A stretch of 40,910 bases of DNA from Oscillospiraceae bacterium. Its GTDB lineage: Bacteria > Bacillota > Clostridia > Oscillospirales > Oscillospiraceae. The number at the start of each line of letters is the position of its first letter. Position 1 is the first letter of the stretch. Below are positions 1 to 8,067 of this stretch, piece after piece. A model generated the notes under the pieces. The model had not been told where the DNA came from and made no database searches. It saw only the letters and a list, made by a program, of their open reading frames with translations. The position numbers were made by a program, and so were the translations under genes. Location: contig WRNV01000009.1 in assembly GCA_009776445.1 (NCBI GenBank), positions 1 to 40,910 of the forward strand, written 5' to 3'.

Positions 1-1
1 C

Positions 2-982
2 CCGCCGCTACGGCAGGCTGCTGCCGATAGGCTGCGGGCTGACTGTGGGGTCGACTACTCGGCGGAGCAAATTGTCGTCGCTAGCGGCGCAAAACATAGC
101 ATATACATAGCGCTCAAGGCTCTGCTAGACCCCGGTGACGAGGTGCTGCTCCCCATGCCGTGCTGGGTTACGTACGCTGAGGCGATAAAAATGGCAGGTG
201 GCGTCCCGGTAGCCGTCCCCGCAAGTGAAGCATTGGGTTTCAAAATTACTCAGGGACAGCTTGAAGCAGAAGTGTCGGACAAAACGAAGCTGTTTATCAT
301 AAACAATCCGTCAAATCCGACCGGGATGCTCTACAGCGCGGATGAACTGCGAGCGTTGGCGGACGTTTGCGTCAAGTATGATATATATGTACTGTCCGAC
401 GAGGTATACTACCGCTTCGTTTACGACGGAAGGGAATTCACCTGTTTCGCGGCGCTGGGCGCGGATGCCCTGGAACGCACGATAATCGTAAACGGGGTAT
501 CAAAGCTATATGCGATGACCGGATGGCGCATCGGCTATACCGCGTCTAACACGCATCTCGCGGAAGTGATGGGTAATTATCTAAGTCATTCCACTAGCGC
601 GCCGAGCACAATATCACAGATCGCCGCGATGGAGGCGCTCAGAGGCCCGCAGGATAGTATTGCCGAGATGCGCGAAGTGTTTGAGAAGAGGCGCAACTAC
701 ATTGTAGATCGCGTCAACGCTATCGATGGTGTTAGTTGCCGCAAACCGGAAGGCGCGTTTTATGTGTTGCTAAATATCGAAAAACAGATTGGTAGAACGC
801 TTGGCGGGAGAGTAATCAACAACAGCGATGATTTTTCCCTGGCGTTTCTGGAGCGTGGGCATGTCGCGGTAGTGCCGTGCTCAGGGTTCGGATGCGAGGG
901 TTTTGTCCGAATGACTTACGCCGCTTCTATGGATACGATAAAGGAAGGTATGGATCGTCTGGAAAAATTCTTAAATTGCTAG
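2..982 (+). CDS. Class I/II PLP-dependent aminotransferase (aspartate aminotransferase-like), 5' end cut by window
   Basis: The frame is open from base 2, so the start lies outside the window and 326 residues are visible. It is a fold-type I aminotransferase, which moves an amino group between an amino acid and a 2-oxo acid using pyridoxal phosphate in the cytoplasm. Visible landmarks in order are the cofactor-phosphate segment VASGAKHS, the NNPSNPTG motif, SDEVYYRFVY with the PLP-binding Asp and Tyr, GVSKLYAMTGWR with the Schiff-base lysine (codon 503-505), and a C-terminal small domain with EGAFYVLL. The family is clear. Substrate preference (aspartate versus aromatic or alanine) cannot be read from this fragment. 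No downstream gene shares its strand closely, so it is probably the last gene of its unit. Confidence 0.9.
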   Translation, partial: PPLRQAAADRLRADCGVDYSAEQIVVASGAKHSIYIALKALLDPGDEVLLPMPCWVTYAEAIKMAGGVPVAVPASEALGFKITQGQLEAEVSDKTKLFIINNPSNPTGMLYSADELRALADVCVKYDIYVLSDEVYYRFVYDGREFTCFAALGADALERTIIVNGVSKLYAMTGWRIGYTASNTHLAEVMGNYLSHSTSAPSTISQIAAMEALRGPQDSIAEMREVFEKRRNYIVDRVNAIDGVSCRKPEGAFYVLLNIEKQIGRTLGGRVINNSDDFSLAFLERGHVAVVPCSGFGCEGFVRMTYAASMDTIKEGMDRLEKFLNC

Positions 983-1095
983 TGCGGGCTTTGCCAACAA
1001 CCCAATGTTCGGAGTCAGAATTCTGAATTCAGAATACGCGCCAAACGAGAGGATTTTTCAGTTTTTTCTTTGCTTCAATAATTCATAAAGCATTA

Positions 1096-1128
1096 AGGAG
1101 CTATGATTCAATGGATTTCACAGCTCCT
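1096..1128 (+). terminator. Hairpin downstream of aminotransferase, possible terminator
   Basis: An imperfect 11-bp stem (AGGAGCT, one mismatch, then TGA, paired with TCA and AGCTCCT) lies about 115 bases after the aminotransferase stop. No T tract follows, so termination is only a guess. The rest of 983-1215 shows a perfect 16-bp palindrome at 1020-1035 and no gene. Confidence 0.25.
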
Positions 1129-1215
1129 ATGGCGGGTTTTACACGTTTGCGCGTAATGGTTTTGGAAGTATAGCCGCCTACCCGCAAGCGGAAACTCCCG
1201 TTGTCGAGTCGCGGA

Positions 1216-1488
1216 TTACTGATGCCTAGGGCTTTTTTTGACTGATTTTATAGCTAAGGTCATCGCGGTCATAAAATCGATCTTATTTTGCGGATCAAAG
1301 TCTTTCAGTTGCGCATACAACGCGCCTTTATCTGTAACTATATATTTTGGCGCAAGGTTGTTGAGCATTATTGCCATGACATCCATCCGGCAAATTTCGC
1401 ATTGACAAATGTTTGCTTCTTTGTACCATCTGTCCACATAAAGTTTGACCGCTTCTTCAGTGTAGTTCCTAAGTTGCAGTTCTCCCAT
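1216..1488 (-). CDS. comFB: ComFB-family protein (late competence protein ComFB-like)
   Basis: The 90-residue product fits the small ComFB family in length and in its core: an N-terminal helix, a cysteine cluster (C28, C30, C33) followed by the conserved DVMAIMLNNLAPKYIVT stretch, and a C-terminal helix ending in VKKSPRH. B. subtilis ComFB is encoded in the comF late-competence operon, and family members have been reported as cyclic-dinucleotide receptors. A signalling role here is inference from family. The ATG is preceded by a G-rich stretch (TTGGGGG) rather than a perfect GGAGG. It stands alone with its own promoter (1530-1558) and has no competence genes next to it. Confidence 0.8.
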   Translation of the reverse strand: MGELQLRNYTEEAVKLYVDRWYKEANICQCEICRMDVMAIMLNNLAPKYIVTDKGALYAQLKDFDPQNKIDFMTAMTLAIKSVKKSPRHQ

Positions 1489-1529
1489 GATAATACCCCC
1501 AATTTACAGTATGCGCTTTACATGACGTT

Positions 1530-1558
1530 ATTATAGTATTTTTTTCTACGTTTGTACA
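1530..1558 (-). promoter_or_regulatory. Sigma-A-type promoter of the comFB-like gene
   Basis: On the minus strand a perfect TATAAT (1530-1535) follows TGTACA (1553-1558, 4 of 6 matches to TTGACA) with 17-bp spacing. It ends about 40 bases before the comFB start and 19 bases from the edge of the inverted-repeat element at 1578. Confidence 0.6.
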
Positions 1559-1577
1559 GTGACACTTTGTCTGTTAC

Positions 1578-1711
1578 ACTTCAGAGGGTATCCAAAAACG
1601 CAGGTTGGTTACAGGCAACGCACTGGTACAGTGGTGAAAACTAGTAATAATGGCCAAAACTTGTGTGCGGAGCCTGTAACCATTGCGAGTTTTTTGGATA
1701 CCCTATGAAGT
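1578..1711. repeat. MITE-like inverted-repeat element, copy A (134 bp)
   Basis: The ends form a long imperfect terminal inverted repeat of about 39 bases. The left arm reads ACTTCA, two bases, then GGGTATCCAAAAA and, further in, GGTTACAGGC. The right arm, read in reverse, has ACTTCA, GGGTATCCAAAAAA and GGTTACAGGC. The core has no coding capacity. A second copy in the opposite orientation lies at 29537-29665, with the two cores alignable along their whole length. Size, terminal repeats, intergenic location and multiple copies fit a non-autonomous MITE. No clear target-site duplication was found. Confidence 0.8.
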
Positions 1712-1757
1712 ATAATACTTTGTCATATCATTGAAACACAAACAAGCAAAGAGTGGG

Positions 1758-1786
1758 TTGATTTTCAAACTGCCGCATGATATACT
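1758..1786 (+). promoter_or_regulatory. Promoter of the RCC1-SLH gene, extended -10
   Basis: TTGATT (1758-1763), 17-bp spacer and TATACT (1781-1786), with a TGA triplet directly before the -10 acting as an extended -10. A start near 1793 would give the RCC1-SLH mRNA an unusually long leader of about 180 bases. Confidence 0.6.
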
Positions 1787-1808
1787 CGTGATAATGGTAA
1801 ATTCATGA

Positions 1809-1923
1809 ATCGATTGAGATGTTCGGGGCGTTATCCCATTGCTAACCGTAGTTGGCGGTTTTGTGGATTTGTAGAACCAGGAAGCAATTCCGCCTTTTCG
1901 GCAAGCGCGTGATTCTCATCGAT
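1809..1923 (+). other. Candidate structured 5' leader of the RCC1-SLH mRNA
   Basis: Within the long leader, 1809-1819 (ATCGAT, bulged T, GAGA) can pair with 1914-1923 (TCTCATCGAT), closing a domain of about 115 bases. Inside are a hairpin AACCG/CGGTT (1844-1848 with 1856-1860) and a small CCG/CGG hairpin near 1890-1901. I do not recognise a known riboswitch consensus. ATCGAT is self-complementary, so part of the pairing may be chance. The rest of 1712-1975 holds only the promoter and the ribosome binding site GAAGGAGAT. Confidence 0.3.
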
Positions 1924-1975
1924 AAAGGGGTTAAACGTAAAAAATTGTAAAAAATATGAAGGAGATCAGAGTAAT

Positions 1976-3679
1976 ATGAATAGAAAGATTGTTTATCTAA
2001 TACTTTCAGCGGCAATACTGTTTACCTCAGTTTTCGTTCCGACCTCCGTATCCCTCGCTTCCAGCGTTGTTCAGGCCTATACGCCCGTTGCGGGAGGTTC
2101 GGCGCATACAATAGCGCTGAAAAATGATGGGACGATCTGGACATGGGGAACGAATAGGCGGATGCAGCTTGGATGGGACAGCGGTACCGAAGGATGGCCG
2201 ACGCCTACCCAAGTAGACGAAAACATATCGACTATTTCAGTAGCCGCCGGGATCGATTTTTCCATTGCACTTTGGTATGACGGGAATGTTTATGTGTTGG
2301 GCACAGGGGGGAATTCCCCAGTTTATTTGGTGCCTCGATTGACGGGAATTGTCGCCGTAGCCGCTGGACAAAACGACGGCTTGGCATTGGATAGAGACGG
2401 CAAAGTGTGGCAATGGACAATTGGCGAAACACCCCGCGAAGTTCAAAGACTAAATAACATAGCGGCAATTGCGGCAGGAGGAAGCCACTTTTTCGCATTG
2501 ACGTTTTCAGGAGAAGTTTGGGCCTGGGGGGATAACTGGAACGGTCAATTAGGCGACGGAACTTTTACCAACGCCGAACAGCCAAAGAGAATCGACAGTT
2601 TAGCGAATATAATCTATATCACGGCGGGGAATACACATTCGCTAGCCGTGGCTAACGACGGTTCCGTATATTCATGGGGTAACAACGATAATGGCCAACT
2701 TGGCGACGGGACGAAAGAGACGCGCAATTCTCCGATCAAGATCGAGGGCATAACGAACGCTGCCCAAGTTTCAGCGAGTGCCAATTCGTCGATGGTGCTG
2801 ACAGATGACAATAAGATATACACCTGGGGCAACGGGGAATATGGAGAGCTTGGCGACGGCAGCATCTCTTCTGAGTTCACGCCAAAAGAGATCGAAATTG
2901 AGGGTAAACCCATATTCATAGCTTCCGGCTTGAACCATAATTTCTATGTGACGGATAATGGCGATCTGTACGCGTGGGGAAGGAACAATTCGAACCAATT
3001 GGGTATTGATTCTGAAAGAAACATAAACCAAAACCAGCCGGTAAAAGTGGCGGAAGGTTTATCAGTTGCCGAAAATGGTGCAAAGCTGTATGATATTTAT
3101 ACAAATCCATTGAATGGTGTCAGCAATTGGGCGAAAAATGAACTACCAAATCTATACAAGATGAATGTACTACCGCCGATGATGTGGGGAAGGTACCAGG
3201 AAAATGTCACCAGGGCAGAATTTGCCGGTTTGCTTGTAAATACTTACGAAGCGATACAGAAAAAAAATATAACGATCCCAAATTACACGAATTTTACTGA
3301 TATTGAAAATCATGTGTATGAAACCGAGATAAGAAAAGCGTTTGAAATTGAGCTGGTGTTGGGGGTGTCCGATACAAGCTTTAACCCGCAGGGTAGGATA
3401 ACCCGGCAAGAAGCCGCAAAGATGATCTGTACTTTCGTAGCTATTATGGAGGATTTTCCACCACCTTCAGATGTAACCAGCCTTGCGTATTATAACGACG
3501 CAAACAAGATAGCCCAATGGGCCGTCCCGTTCGTGGCGTTTGCCCATGATAATGACATTATGCAGGGAAAAGAAAACGGTCTTTTTGACCCCCTGAGCAA
3601 CCTAACATGTGAGCAGACCCTTGCTATGCTTTACAGAACAATTATTAATCCTAAGTATAACTGGGTTAGCCAAGATTAG
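1976..3679 (+). CDS. Secreted RCC1-repeat protein with C-terminal S-layer homology (SLH) domains
   Basis: 567 residues with an N-terminal signal peptide (about 1-29: Lys/Arg, hydrophobic core, small residues). Residues 37-360 are a series of RCC1-type blades, each with a variation of HTIALKNDGTIWTWG and GQLGDGT, which should fold into a seven-bladed propeller. About 375-567 are SLH-like modules (RAEFAGLLV, TDIENHVYETEIRKA, GVSDTSFNPQGRITRQEAAKMI, GLFDPLSNLTCEQTLAML), which in other Firmicutes bind pyruvylated cell-wall polymer. The protein is therefore probably displayed on the outer surface as a protein-binding propeller. AAGGAGAT precedes the ATG. It lies upstream of and codirectional with the kinase gene at 3918, but an inverted repeat separates them. 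A role with the injection system is inferred from position only. Confidence 0.85.
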   Translation: MNRKIVYLILSAAILFTSVFVPTSVSLASSVVQAYTPVAGGSAHTIALKNDGTIWTWGTNRRMQLGWDSGTEGWPTPTQVDENISTISVAAGIDFSIALWYDGNVYVLGTGGNSPVYLVPRLTGIVAVAAGQNDGLALDRDGKVWQWTIGETPREVQRLNNIAAIAAGGSHFFALTFSGEVWAWGDNWNGQLGDGTFTNAEQPKRIDSLANIIYITAGNTHSLAVANDGSVYSWGNNDNGQLGDGTKETRNSPIKIEGITNAAQVSASANSSMVLTDDNKIYTWGNGEYGELGDGSISSEFTPKEIEIEGKPIFIASGLNHNFYVTDNGDLYAWGRNNSNQLGIDSERNINQNQPVKVAEGLSVAENGAKLYDIYTNPLNGVSNWAKNELPNLYKMNVLPPMMWGRYQENVTRAEFAGLLVNTYEAIQKKNITIPNYTNFTDIENHVYETEIRKAFEIELVLGVSDTSFNPQGRITRQEAAKMICTFVAIMEDFPPPSDVTSLAYYNDANKIAQWAVPFVAFAHDNDIMQGKENGLFDPLSNLTCEQTLAMLYRTIINPKYNWVSQD

Positions 3680-3691
3680 AAATAGGATCTA

Positions 3692-3836
3692 GGGACAAAA
3701 GTTACGTCGCTATCTTAAAATCGCCTCTTTCAGCCCGTTTAACGCGTTTTCTGGTAAATACACAGCAAGTATTCACTCTTTAACCTGTAAACGGACGAGA
3801 ACAATCGGCACAAAGCCGAGACGCTACTTTTGTCCC
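3692..3836. repeat. Second, different inverted-repeat element (145 bp)
   Basis: The ends are a 17-base inverted repeat with two mismatches: GGGACAAAAGTTACGTC at 3692-3708 against GACGCTACTTTTGTCCC at 3820-3836. The inside does not look coding. It lies between the RCC1-SLH and kinase genes. It may be another MITE or a large terminator-like structure. Only one copy is seen in this window and no target-site duplication is evident. Confidence 0.55.
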
Positions 3837-3917
3837 GTAAGCCCTAGCGGATAGTTCCGCTGTGGCTGTGGTTTCGCCGACACTCTTGCTGAGATTTCGG
3901 ATTGGGGGTTGGTCAGA

Positions 3918-6323
3918 ATGCCTGATCAACATGAGATATTTTGCCCGTGGAGTGGATGGACTCAAGTCAAGCTGATAGGTAAGGGTACTTATGGAAGCGT
4001 CTATCTGTTTAAACGGGAGGAATACGGAAATACATATTTTTGCGCAGTTAAACATATAACGATCCCAACGTACCTGAATCAGGCAAACGTCCTTTTCGCC
4101 GAGGGCTTGGCGACTGATGCCGCTACGCTGGAGGCTTACTTCGCTCAATTGTTGGAATCATTCATGAGCGAGGTTAAGATAAACGTTGAATTACGCGGGC
4201 ATACTAATTTTGTAGCTTATGACGACCACCAGATTATTCCCCGCAAGGACAGGCCAGGATATGACATTTATATAAAAATGGAATATCTTACAAATCTGAA
4301 TACATATATGCAACAGCACCCGTTGACATTGTCAGATGTGTTGCGCCTTGGCGAAGATATTTGTTCTGCGATGTCCGTTTTACAAAAGAGAAATCTTATT
4401 CATCGGGATATAAAACCTGAGAATATTTTTATCAATAAAGACGGGAATTTTAAACTTGGCGATTTTGGAATAGCAAGATCGCTGGACGAAGCAGTTACGA
4501 GAATGTCGGTGAGGGGGACGCTATTGTTTATGGCGCCTGAACTCGCGCGCCATGAAAAGAGCGATTTTCGCGTAGACGTATACTCTCTAGGGTTAGTTCT
4601 ATTCAGATTGCTCAATGGAAACCGCGCGCCTTTTCTGCCTCCTCTTCCCGCGCCTGTGACACATTTGGAATACAACCAGGCGCAGGAGATGAGAATGAGC
4701 GGGGAGCCAATACCGGCTCCAGCGCATGCAGGCGAGGAACTATCCACAATTATCTTAAAAGCTTGCGCCTATGAAGTGAGCCAACGGTGGGCGGACGCCG
4801 AACAGATGAAAGATAGAATTCAGGAATATAGTTCCTTGCTGTCCGATTCTGAAAAACAGGTAATAGTATTCCGGTTTAACGCCAATGTAAAGGAACCGAT
4901 GATCTTTGCTGATCCAGTTGGCATGGATATACAGGATGTTTCTATCGAGGATGTCTCAAATTCACCTGCAATGAACCAAAGCGCCCACAACATAAAAAAA
5001 CAATTGCAGCCGCTGAAGTTTATAGGGAAAGCAATTAAAGACCACATGCGGCTAGTCGTGGCGATTTCAGCCGCTTGTCTCGCGGTTGCGCTCCTGGTGA
5101 TCCTTTTGCGTTTCCCTATCGATTTGAGCAGTCTGATACCAGATAGGGGAAATCCTACAATTTCCAATATTACGCCACCAGCACAGCAGGGTGGGGAAAT
5201 CTCTGTGACGCCAACGGATGACCCGCATAACGGCGCTACTCCGTCGCCTTCACCAACACCTCACATTTCTATGGATCCCGTTATATCTGTTACTCCACCC
5301 ACGCCGCCGCCAATACCATCACTGTCGCCAACGCCCCCACTGCCGACGCCTGTTCGTTTCTCTGACCAGGTTGTCGAAACAGCGATCCGGCAGGAGATGA
5401 AAAAAATCACTGGTGAGATTTATCCGGTGGAGTTAAGTAGGGTTGCTGAACTGAAAATCGAGAAGGGGACAATAAATTCGCTTCAAGATTTAACAATGCT
5501 GACTAAACTGAAAGTCCTAGACATCAACAATATAGTGATAGCCGACCCTACGCCTCTGAGCCAACTGATCAGCTTGGAAGACCTAAATTTGTCGGGATGC
5601 CGCTTGGACGACGCTTCCTTTGTCGCGGGATTAGTTAATCTTGTCAAACTTGACGTCGGCAATAATAATCTAACCAGAATTGCCTTTGTGGGCAGATTGA
5701 CTAAACTTCGCGAGTTGGATATTAGCTATAATCGAGTTTCTGACCTAGAGCCTCTGAGATATCTGATGTCGCTTAAAGTTTTGGTTGTATTCGATAATCC
5801 TATAACCGACTGGTCGCCAGTTGAACACGTTGAGGTTGTAACACCACCACCACCAATACAAACACCTACGCCGCAACCGCCGACACCGAGGCCCACACCA
5901 ACGCCTACAAGACCTACCCCTACGCCTACGCCGAGGTTGACACCTACGCCGACACCGAGACAGACGCCTACACCGACACCGAAGTTGTCGCCGTCACCGA
6001 GACCGTCACCAACACCAACACCAACACCAACACCTACGCCAACTCCCACGCCAACTCCAACTCCAACTCCAACAGATAAACGTGTTACAGGTGTGGCGTT
6101 GGATCGTCATAGCGCTTCGTTGGATATTGGCGGGAGCGTCACGTTGACTGCCACAGTATCGCCTCCTGACGCCACAAATAAGACGTTGTCATGGAGCAGT
6201 TCGGACAGTAATATCGCCAGGGTCGATGGCAGCGGGAACGTTAGGGCAGTTAGTCCCGGCACTGCGTCCATTACGGTTTCATGCGGCGGATTTACGGATA
6301 AGTGTAGCATTTCAGTGAACTGA
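3918..6323 (+). CDS. Transmembrane Ser/Thr protein kinase with extracellular LRR and BIG2 domains
   Basis: 801 residues from the ATG at 3918. A TTG at 3909 in the same frame is less likely because the G-rich SD-like stretch (3904-3908) would abut it. The N-terminal kinase domain is complete: GKGTYGSV loop (21-28), AVK lysine 45, HRDIKPEN with Asp164, DFG at 182-184, an APE motif and [13 protein letters not shown]. One membrane helix follows at about 378-398. Outside the membrane come a Pro/Thr/Ser stalk, a leucine-rich repeat block (about 515-637), a long TP-repeat linker (about 641-719) and a C-terminal BIG2 Ig-like domain. The topology matches PknB-type receptor kinases but with LRR/BIG2 in place of PASTA. 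It faces the injection-system operon tail to tail and, together with the FHA and PP2C-fold proteins, suggests phospho-control of that system. Confidence 0.92.
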   Translation: MPDQHEIFCPWSGWTQVKLIGKGTYGSVYLFKREEYGNTYFCAVKHITIPTYLNQANVLFAEGLATDAATLEAYFAQLLESFMSEVKINVELRGHTNFVAYDDHQIIPRKDRPGYDIYIKMEYLTNLNTYMQQHPLTLSDVLRLGEDICSAMSVLQKRNLIHRDIKPENIFINKDGNFKLGDFGIARSLDEAVTRMSVRGTLLFMAPELARHEKSDFRVDVYSLGLVLFRLLNGNRAPFLPPLPAPVTHLEYNQAQEMRMSGEPIPAPAHAGEELSTIILKACAYEVSQRWADAEQMKDRIQEYSSLLSDSEKQVIVFRFNANVKEPMIFADPVGMDIQDVSIEDVSNSPAMNQSAHNIKKQLQPLKFIGKAIKDHMRLVVAISAACLAVALLVILLRFPIDLSSLIPDRGNPTISNITPPAQQGGEISVTPTDDPHNGATPSPSPTPHISMDPVISVTPPTPPPIPSLSPTPPLPTPVRFSDQVVETAIRQEMKKITGEIYPVELSRVAELKIEKGTINSLQDLTMLTKLKVLDINNIVIADPTPLSQLISLEDLNLSGCRLDDASFVAGLVNLVKLDVGNNNLTRIAFVGRLTKLRELDISYNRVSDLEPLRYLMSLKVLVVFDNPITDWSPVEHVEVVTPPPPIQTPTPQPPTPRPTPTPTRPTPTPTPRLTPTPTPRQTPTPTPKLSPSPRPSPTPTPTPTPTPTPTPTPTPTPTDKRVTGVALDRHSASLDIGGSVTLTATVSPPDATNKTLSWSSSDSNIARVDGSGNVRAVSPGTASITVSCGGFTDKCSISVN

Positions 6324-6377
6324 CGCGGCTTGCAGAAACCCTATTCACTAGCAGTCCGATCAACCTATTAAATCACA

Positions 6378-6427
6378 AGCGACCAGTGTCAGTAAACGCA
6401 ACTTTCGTTTACCAATCACTGGTCGCT
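6378..6427. terminator. Bidirectional terminator between kinase and vWA genes
   Basis: AGCGACCAGTG (6378-6388) pairs with CACTGGTCGCT (6417-6427), with a second inner stem GTAAACG/CGTTTAC. It lies in the 171-bp gap between two convergent genes, so it can serve both strands. T-rich tracts are short. Confidence 0.7.
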
Positions 6428-6494
6428 ACTTGCTATTTTATTACGCTGACGGCTTAACCGATCAGGATATGACTGGACTAGTTGAAGCGCTGGT

Positions 6495-8030
6495 TTATTG
6501 CGGGCCGAAATCATCGTATTCGCTGTAGTCGTTATTATCTTTGTAGCTGCTGAAATCAGTGATATCATTGAATGGGAGGTCGACGCTGTCGTTGACTTTA
6601 GTTTCCTCCGGATAATAAAGATCGCTGCTATCACTGAGGAGCATATCATCAAAACCTCTGCCTTTTTTGCCTAAAACAATCTCATACGCGTTGTCTTGAT
6701 CCTGGAATATCGTTACTGTATAACCTCCGTCCTTGCTCATGACGCCACTAAAAGGTTTGGAATGGATTTGAGCGTCGATCAGAACGGTGAATCCGGGATT
6801 GACTGGAACAGTGATATATAGATCCCCGTTGCGTTTGGTATAAAACTCTGTTCTGGCAGCGAACCACCTGATGTTGCGGAAAGCGTCCAGGTATTCGTCC
6901 TTATAGCGCCAGTTGTAAGCAAGAATCTGCTGTAAGCTGCGTTTTTGCTTGACATGTTCAAGCCGTAATTGCGCCGCTTCTGGAAATCTTATTCCGTACG
7001 GCAAACTCGTAATTCTGATTTCCAAACTGTTCATTTGAGCGTCGAGATATGGCCTACCCGCTAAAAGTGTCGAAAGTCGCTTTGAAAATGAGTTTAGCCG
7101 TCTATATGGGCTGACGAAAGCTTTTCCGGATTTTATGTGGCTCCTGATAAGCATGATGATAAACACTATGATTCCCAGTAGCACCGCGCCGATAAACAGT
7201 TTTAGAAGCAGACTCAAGGGAAAAAGCGGAGCCGGTACAGGTGTCGGTGTTGGGACTGCTGTTGGCGTTGGAGTTGGTGTCGGCGTGGGGGTTGGCTTTG
7301 GTGTTGGAGTTGGCGTCGGAGACGGAATTATTGGCTGGTTCCGGAAGCGGCTCAGAATAGCGGTTAGAGTTGGTTCTATTTGGTCCGCCGCCGCAATTTC
7401 GTATGCCTTCGCTCCTGTTTCTTTCGCGATGTACGCGTTAATATCCTGCGTCACCGCCCCACGGATGTTCAGGCCAATAACATAAATCGGGATCCCAGTT
7501 TCGCGCGCCAACGCGATTATTATATCGCGGTCACGCTCGATGTCGTTCATGCTACGTCCCGACTCCGGGTCATCCTCGCCGTCAGTCAGCGCGATTATTA
7601 CTCGAGGGTTGCCAATATCCTCGCTTTCAAGCAGCATTTGCATCGCCTGGTACAACCCTCTTGGTAAATCGGTCTTTTGGCCTCTTTGGTGATAGATCGC
7701 ATCCAACTCAGACGTAATGTCCTTCACAGCATCTTCATCAACGACCTCTTGCAACGGGAGCGTTCCAGTCACATGCCCCTCGAACATGACAACACCGTAA
7801 CGGCATCCGTCCTCCCGAATCATCTCAGGCACCATTATCGCACCCTGTAACGCAAGCTTGTTTGGATCGTTGGTTCTCATCGATCCGCTACAGTCAATAA
7901 CAAGAATAACATCCGCGCTGTAAGCGTCTCCGACGCCGTACGCGACGGAAAGCGGAAGGCAACACATAATCAATAATGTTAGCACGGATATGGCGGATAA
8001 CAAGAACCGCTTTATATTCAAATAATTCAT
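6495..8030 (-). CDS. Membrane-anchored von Willebrand factor A (vWA) protein with TP-rich linker
   Basis: 511 residues. A signal peptide (about 1-34) is followed by a vWA domain with an intact MIDAS: DCSGS at 46-50, a conserved Thr in the middle, and TDGEDD later. Then come a Pro/Thr repeat linker, a single membrane helix (about 270-297) and a roughly 210-residue C-terminal region rich in charged residues. The vWA head should therefore sit outside the cell membrane, with the C-terminal part inside. vWA domains bind protein partners through a metal ion. It is the last gene of the injection-system operon, 37 bases after the VgrG-like gene. The TP linker resembles that of the kinase opposite, suggesting that both span the same wall layer. 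An adhesion or anchoring role is inference. Confidence 0.85.
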   Translation of the reverse strand: MNYLNIKRFLLSAISVLTLLIMCCLPLSVAYGVGDAYSADVILVIDCSGSMRTNDPNKLALQGAIMVPEMIREDGCRYGVVMFEGHVTGTLPLQEVVDEDAVKDITSELDAIYHQRGQKTDLPRGLYQAMQMLLESEDIGNPRVIIALTDGEDDPESGRSMNDIERDRDIIIALARETGIPIYVIGLNIRGAVTQDINAYIAKETGAKAYEIAAADQIEPTLTAILSRFRNQPIIPSPTPTPTPKPTPTPTPTPTPTAVPTPTPVPAPLFPLSLLLKLFIGAVLLGIIVFIIMLIRSHIKSGKAFVSPYRRLNSFSKRLSTLLAGRPYLDAQMNSLEIRITSLPYGIRFPEAAQLRLEHVKQKRSLQQILAYNWRYKDEYLDAFRNIRWFAARTEFYTKRNGDLYITVPVNPGFTVLIDAQIHSKPFSGVMSKDGGYTVTIFQDQDNAYEIVLGKKGRGFDDMLLSDSSDLYYPEETKVNDSVDLPFNDITDFSSYKDNNDYSEYDDFGPQ

Positions 8031-8051
8031 TTTACCTAAAGTTATTGTGTT

Positions 8052-8066
8052 GCGGGTAAGACCCGC
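8052..8066 (-). other. Small hairpin after the VgrG-like stop codon
   Basis: GCGGGT/ACCCGC with a three-base loop lies directly after the VgrG-like stop and before the vWA gene. No T tract follows. It may slow transcription or protect the 3' end of the upstream message. Confidence 0.3.
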
Positions 8067-8067
8067 G

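Noticed and set aside
1020-1035. Perfect 16-bp palindrome ATTCTGAATTCAGAAT
   Set aside because: No promoter nearby that it could control and no second copy noticed. Left as a curiosity.
1288-1536. An 82-residue plus-strand frame over comFB
   Set aside because: Antisense shadow of a recognisable ComFB protein.
1858-1950. Short frame reading RTRKQFRLFGKRVILIDKG in the RCC1-SLH leader, as a gene remnant
   Set aside because: No start codon with a ribosome binding site, and too short to assign. The leader-RNA reading is equally possible.
5726-6049. Gly/Val-rich reading frame opposite the kinase linker
   Set aside because: It is the complement of the Thr-Pro codon repeats. No ribosome binding site is seen and the composition is an artefact.
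5840-6075. Repeated short units that might look like a CRISPR or minisatellite
   Set aside because: They encode the in-frame Thr-Pro linker of the kinase and have no spacer structure.
7135-7485. Gly/Val-rich frame opposite the vWA linker
   Set aside because: Same artefact from the Thr-Pro repeats of the vWA protein on the other strand.
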